Source: an uncultured Bacteroidota bacterium | GTDB lineage: Bacteria > Bacteroidota > Bacteroidia > Flavobacteriales > Flavobacteriaceae | DNA length: 53,015 bases | Direction of reading: 5' to 3' | NCBI GenBank assembly: GCA_902511755.1 | Contig: CABXGL010000009.1 | Coordinates: 1-53,015 of the forward strand | Shown here: positions 50,901 through 53,015 of the stretch, in pieces | Numbering within the stretch: the stretch's first letter is position 1 | How the letters are laid out: the number at the start of each line of letters is the position of its first letter | The notes under the pieces: generated by a model | The model's input: only the letters and a program-made list of their open reading frames with translations | What the model was told of the DNA's origin: nothing | Database searches by the model: none | Made by a program: the position numbers and the translations under genes

Positions 50901-52334
50901 ATTAGCATCTTCTTTATTTAAGTAAAAACTATTATTTGTAGGAATTATTTGTATATCATGTTTATGAGCAAACTTTTCTAAAACCACATTTACACGTTTT
51001 TCATCCTCTTGACTGTGCCTCATAATTTCTAAGTAAAAATCTTCATTAAAAATTTCTTTCCACCATAAAAGAGCTTCCTCAGCCTGATTTTCTCCTATAT
51101 TTAAAATCTTTGATGCTATTTCACCATACATGTTACCTGATAAGACTATAAGATCTTCTTTATATTTTTTAACAATTTCTCTATCAACTCTAGGCACATA
51201 ATAAAAACCATCTGTATAGCCCAAAGAACACATTTTCGATAAATTTTGATAACCATTTTTGTTTTTTGCCAAAAAAACGATTTGATATCCATCATCTCTA
51301 TGGCTTTTATCTAAATGGTTACTACATACATTTAATTCACAACCAATTATAGGTTTAATTTTATTAGACTCTGTTTCATTTGTAATTTGACTATTATGAT
51401 TTTTTATAGCTTTTATAAAATGAAAACATCCCATCATATTTGCTCTGTCTGTAATAGCAATTGCAGGCATATTAAATTCAGCCGCTTTTCTTACTAAGTT
51501 AATAACCCTAGATGTTGATTGTAAAACAGAAAATTGTGAATTATTATGAAGATGAACAAAGGGAATAGATTTTAATTTTTCTGGAATTTCTTGAATAATT
51601 TTATTTTCAACTTTATGCTCCTTATTTAAACTTTTATTAATCTTTTCAGATTCTTTTTTAAGATTTAAATGCTTTAATCCTAATAATGGAATTGGAGTAT
51701 CATCTTCATTTTTTAAGTTATTTATTAAGTCTGGATATCCCTTGAAAACAGATTGATCAAAAACACCTTTTCTAACCAATTCAAAAAACACTCTTGAGGT
51801 TGCTTCTACATCTGCAGATGCATTATGTGCCTCATTAAACTTTTCTTTAAATAATAAAGAGTAAATTTCTATTAATGTTGGAAACTTATATTTTCCTCGT
51901 CTTCCTCCTGGGAGTTTACATACATTAGCTGTTAATTCGCTACAGGTATCTAAAACATCTTTTTTAGTAATATCAATTGCATGACCTATTCTAAACAGTT
52001 CTGAACCTAAAATATTTATATCAAATTTTACATTATGACCAACTAAGAAACCTGATTTCTCATAATCAGAAATAAATAATTCCAAAACTTCATTTATATC
52101 TTTTCCAATTTTTAAAGCCAAATCTGTTGAAATACCATGGATTTTTTCGGATTCAAAAGGAATATTAAAGTCTTGTGGAGTTATAAGATAACTGTGATTT
52201 GAGATCAATTTACCTTTAACATCATGTAATTGCCATGCTAACTGAACACATCTAGGCCAATTATCAATATCACTAACAGGTGCATTCCATTTTTTGGGTA
52301 ACCCGGTGGTTTCTGTATCAAAAACTAAAAACAT
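48000..52334 (-). CDS. dnaE: DNA polymerase III alpha subunit with N-terminal proofreading exonuclease
   Basis: This is the replicative polymerase, 1444 residues. Residues 1-190 are a DnaQ-like 3'-5' exonuclease with Asp6/Glu8 (FDTETTG), Asp104 (HNVKFD) and His170/Asp175. The PHP domain starts at about 259, but its metal motif reads HLHNNS where HxHxH is usual, so it is probably inactive. The polymerase active site holds PDIDIDFDD (about 673-681) after GPGRGSAAGS. An HhH and an OB-fold (LGGIVGEVEHRIS) follow in the C-terminal third. An exonuclease fused to DnaE is normal for Flavobacteriia. E. coli DnaE is 1160 residues; the extra length is the exonuclease. trxA follows 43 bases downstream. 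Confidence 0.96.
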   Translation of the reverse strand: MFLVFDTETTGLPKKWNAPVSDIDNWPRCVQLAWQLHDVKGKLISNHSYLITPQDFNIPFESEKIHGISTDLALKIGKDINEVLELFISDYEKSGFLVGHNVKFDINILGSELFRIGHAIDITKKDVLDTCSELTANVCKLPGGRRGKYKFPTLIEIYSLLFKEKFNEAHNASADVEATSRVFFELVRKGVFDQSVFKGYPDLINNLKNEDDTPIPLLGLKHLNLKKESEKINKSLNKEHKVENKIIQEIPEKLKSIPFVHLHNNSQFSVLQSTSRVINLVRKAAEFNMPAIAITDRANMMGCFHFIKAIKNHNSQITNETESNKIKPIIGCELNVCSNHLDKSHRDDGYQIVFLAKNKNGYQNLSKMCSLGYTDGFYYVPRVDREIVKKYKEDLIVLSGNMYGEIASKILNIGENQAEEALLWWKEIFNEDFYLEIMRHSQEDEKRVNVVLEKFAHKHDIQIIPTNNSFYLNKEDANAHDILLCVKDGEKQSTPIGRGRGFRYGLPNQEYYFKSPNEMKFLFKDMPNAINNILDIVDKIDEYDLAREVLLPKFNIPEEFNSKSKSKEDIENEYLKYLTYEGAKKCYNKISKELDERISFELDVIKSSGYPGYFLIVQDLIKAAREMGVSVGPGRGSAAGSVVAYCLEITKIDPIKYDLLFERFLNPDRVSMPDIDIDFDDEGRNKVIDYVIKKYGSNQVAQIITYGKMAAKSSIRDTARVLDLSLGDADRLAKLIPNLKLKDIFERDEKKLSDDLRSEEFSNVMELKSLSNGDDLQAETINQARVLEGSLRNVGTHACGIIITPDDITNFVPIATAKDSNLYVTQYDNAVVESAGLLKMDFLGLKTLTLIKDTVKLIKYKHNIELDIDTIPLDDKKTYELFQKGNTVGIFQYESAGMQKYLRDLKPTIFEDLIAMNALYRPGPLDYIPSFVNRKNGKEDISYDIPAMEEFLKETYGITVYQEQVMQLSQKLANFSKGDADLLRKAMGKKIFDLLNKLKPKFLDGGESNGHSREILEKIWKDWEAFASYAFNKSHSTCYALIAYQTAYLKSHYPAEYMAAVLSNNMNDIKQVSFFMEECKRMSISVLGPDVNESYYKFTVNDNNAIRFGMGAVKGVGSAAVNSIIEGRHSKKYKSIFDLTKNIDLRAANKKAFDSLVYAGGFDSFKGVHRAQYLHDNGDGITFIEKALKFGSKFQENKNSAQVSLFENSSEIQLNEPQIPDCTPWSTLSQLKQEKEVVGIYISGHPLDDFRLPMDHFCNASLDVLKNLNDLVNKELKLGGIVGEVEHRISKNGKGWARFTFEDYKDSYDFRIFGEEYLKFKHFLLENNFLFLRILVKEGWRDRDTGITGEPRITFLSFQQLQDTLANNAKKLTLQLDINDFDDQKIDELKKIFKKHKGKQKLEISFFENDEKIKLTMPSENHKISISEDLISSIEKNNLHFKLK

Positions 52335-52431
52335 TAAATAAAAATTACAAAATTAAATTTAGCTATCTTTTTAATAAAAAACATCAGAATCTTTCTAAGT
52401 TATTAACTCATTTAGTTTTAAAAAAATTGAT

Positions 52432-52461
52432 TTGTTAGTTTAGAAAAATAAATTACATTTG
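52432..52461 (+). promoter_or_regulatory. Promoter of rpsP
   Basis: TTG at 52432-52434 (within TTTG at 52431) and TACATTTG at 52454-52461 are separated by exactly 19 bases, an ideal Bacteroidota -33/-7 promoter. Transcription should start near 52467, giving a leader of about 41 bases before the ATG at 52508. It is the clearest promoter in the window. Confidence 0.8.
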
Positions 52462-52477
52462 CACCTCATTAATAACA

Positions 52478-52492
52478 AAGGTTTCGGACCTT
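52478..52492 (+). promoter_or_regulatory. Hairpin in rpsP leader
   Basis: AAGGTTTCGGACCTT folds into a 5-6 bp stem with a small loop, between the predicted start of transcription and the rpsP ATG. A self-regulatory leader for ribosomal protein S16 is possible. I recall that an S16 leader motif has been reported for Flavobacteria, but I could not check that this sequence belongs to it. Confidence 0.4.
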
Positions 52493-52507
52493 ACAAATTA
52501 ATTTGAT

Positions 52508-53015
52508 ATGGCAGTAAAAATTAGACTTCAAAGACACGGTAAAAAAGGAAAACCTTTTTACTGGATAGTAGCAGCTGATGCTAGAGCAAAAAGAGACGGA
52601 CGTCACTTACAAAAATTAGGAACCTACAATCCAAACACAAATCCAGCTTCAATTGATCTTGATTTAGAAGAATGTGTAAAATGGATTCAATTTGGTGCTC
52701 AGCCAACTAATACAGCTAGAGCTATTTTATCATATAAAGGGGTTCTTCTTAAAAACCATTTGCTAAATGGCATAAAAAAAGGAGCGCTAACAGAAGAAGA
52801 AGCAGAAGAAAAATTCCAAGCATGGATTTCAGAAAAACAATCTGGTGTTGATGGCAAAAAAGCCAAACTCGATAAAGAGGCAACAGATAAAAAGAATAAA
52901 GCTCTTGAATTAGAAAAAGAAGCAAGCGAAAAAAGAAAACTTAAGGCTGAACAAGCACTGATTGAAGAAGAAGCACCTGCTGCTGAAGAAGCGCCTGCTG
53001 CTGAAGAAGCACCTG
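52508..53015 (+). CDS. rpsP: 30S ribosomal protein S16, with long C-terminal extension (partial)
   Basis: Residues 1-80 are typical S16 ([20 protein letters not shown], then [15 protein letters not shown]), which binds 16S rRNA and helps 30S assembly. Beyond the core the chain continues with a charged, Lys/Glu-rich, probably helical part (about 100-155), and then repeats of the type EEAPAA until the window ends at residue 169. Bacterial S16 is usually 80-90 residues; long acidic Ala-rich tails are known in Bacteroidota. The frame has no stop before the edge, so the end is missing. In flavobacteria rimM usually follows. Confidence 0.95.
   Translation, partial: MAVKIRLQRHGKKGKPFYWIVAADARAKRDGRHLQKLGTYNPNTNPASIDLDLEECVKWIQFGAQPTNTARAILSYKGVLLKNHLLNGIKKGALTEEEAEEKFQAWISEKQSGVDGKKAKLDKEATDKKNKALELEKEASEKRKLKAEQALIEEEAPAAEEAPAAEEAP

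Noticed and set aside
1-53015. CRISPR array, insertion sequences, prophage
   Set aside because: No regularly spaced repeats, transposase, integrase or phage structural genes were found. The DenV domain is phage-like in origin but stands alone.

Overview
The window comes from a low-GC Bacteroidota genome, most likely a marine member of the Flavobacteriia. The evidence is the pyrC/DPM1-like/DUF4271/hemD core block, DnaE with a built-in proofreading exonuclease, a mevalonate-pathway HMG-CoA reductase next to a GYDIA-type GHMP kinase, and TAnnTTTG-type promoters (clearest upstream of rpsP). The window is almost fully coding. It has one tRNA (Asp), no insertion sequence, no CRISPR array, no SusC/SusD pair and no recognisable transcription regulator.

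Layout. 1-6.1 kb: the tail of an upstream gene, then housekeeping genes (DUF4296 lipoprotein, dihydroorotase, polyprenol-phosphate sugar transferase, DUF4271, uroporphyrinogen-III synthase, a periplasmic thioredoxin-like protein, a POT peptide transporter). 6.1-13 kb: a minus-strand amino-sugar block (CutC, NagB fused to a PIG-L deacetylase-like domain, sodium/solute symporter, sugar nucleotidyltransferase, sulfatase). 13-15.4 kb: HMG-CoA reductase and GHMP kinase, followed by a predicted sigma-54 dependent small RNA. 15.4-24.3 kb: a true formylglycine-generating enzyme, a DUF4212/symporter pair, a DenV-like glycosylase fused in frame to a secreted esterase, an SGNH hydrolase, and a PSCyt/DUF1549/DUF1553 plus DUF1501 pair. 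24.3-37.6 kb: a long minus-strand glycan block (esterase, two Gfo/Idh/MocA oxidoreductases, TIM-barrel isomerase, a SUMF1-fold protein without the FGE cysteines, GH2, DUF1080, GH109-like, GH20, sulfatase). A 32-residue membrane ORF and a predicted three-hairpin RNA lie in its gaps. 37.8-39.7 kb: two secreted phosphoesterase-type enzymes. 39.7-47.4 kb: a peptide/cell-wall dipeptide block (DUF1611, dipeptide epimerase, class V PLP enzyme, AGCS symporter, membrane dipeptidase), interrupted by a compositionally foreign GH51 arabinofuranosidase. 47.4-53 kb: tRNA-Asp, thioredoxin, dnaE and the start of rpsP.

How the genes fit together. Sulfatases activated by the local FGE, the GH20 and GH109-like enzymes, GH2 and NagB-PIG-L suggest breakdown of a sulfated, amino-sugar-containing glycan. 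RR-signal Gfo/Idh/MocA proteins, DUF1080 and a TIM-barrel protein suggest a parallel oxidative (3-keto) route. Uptake seems to rely on sodium symporters. The substrate is inferred, not shown.

The least ordinary items are the GH51 insertion with a 38-bp repeat copied from the neighbouring symporter gene, the DenV-esterase fusion, the sigma-54 small RNA and the three-hairpin RNA.
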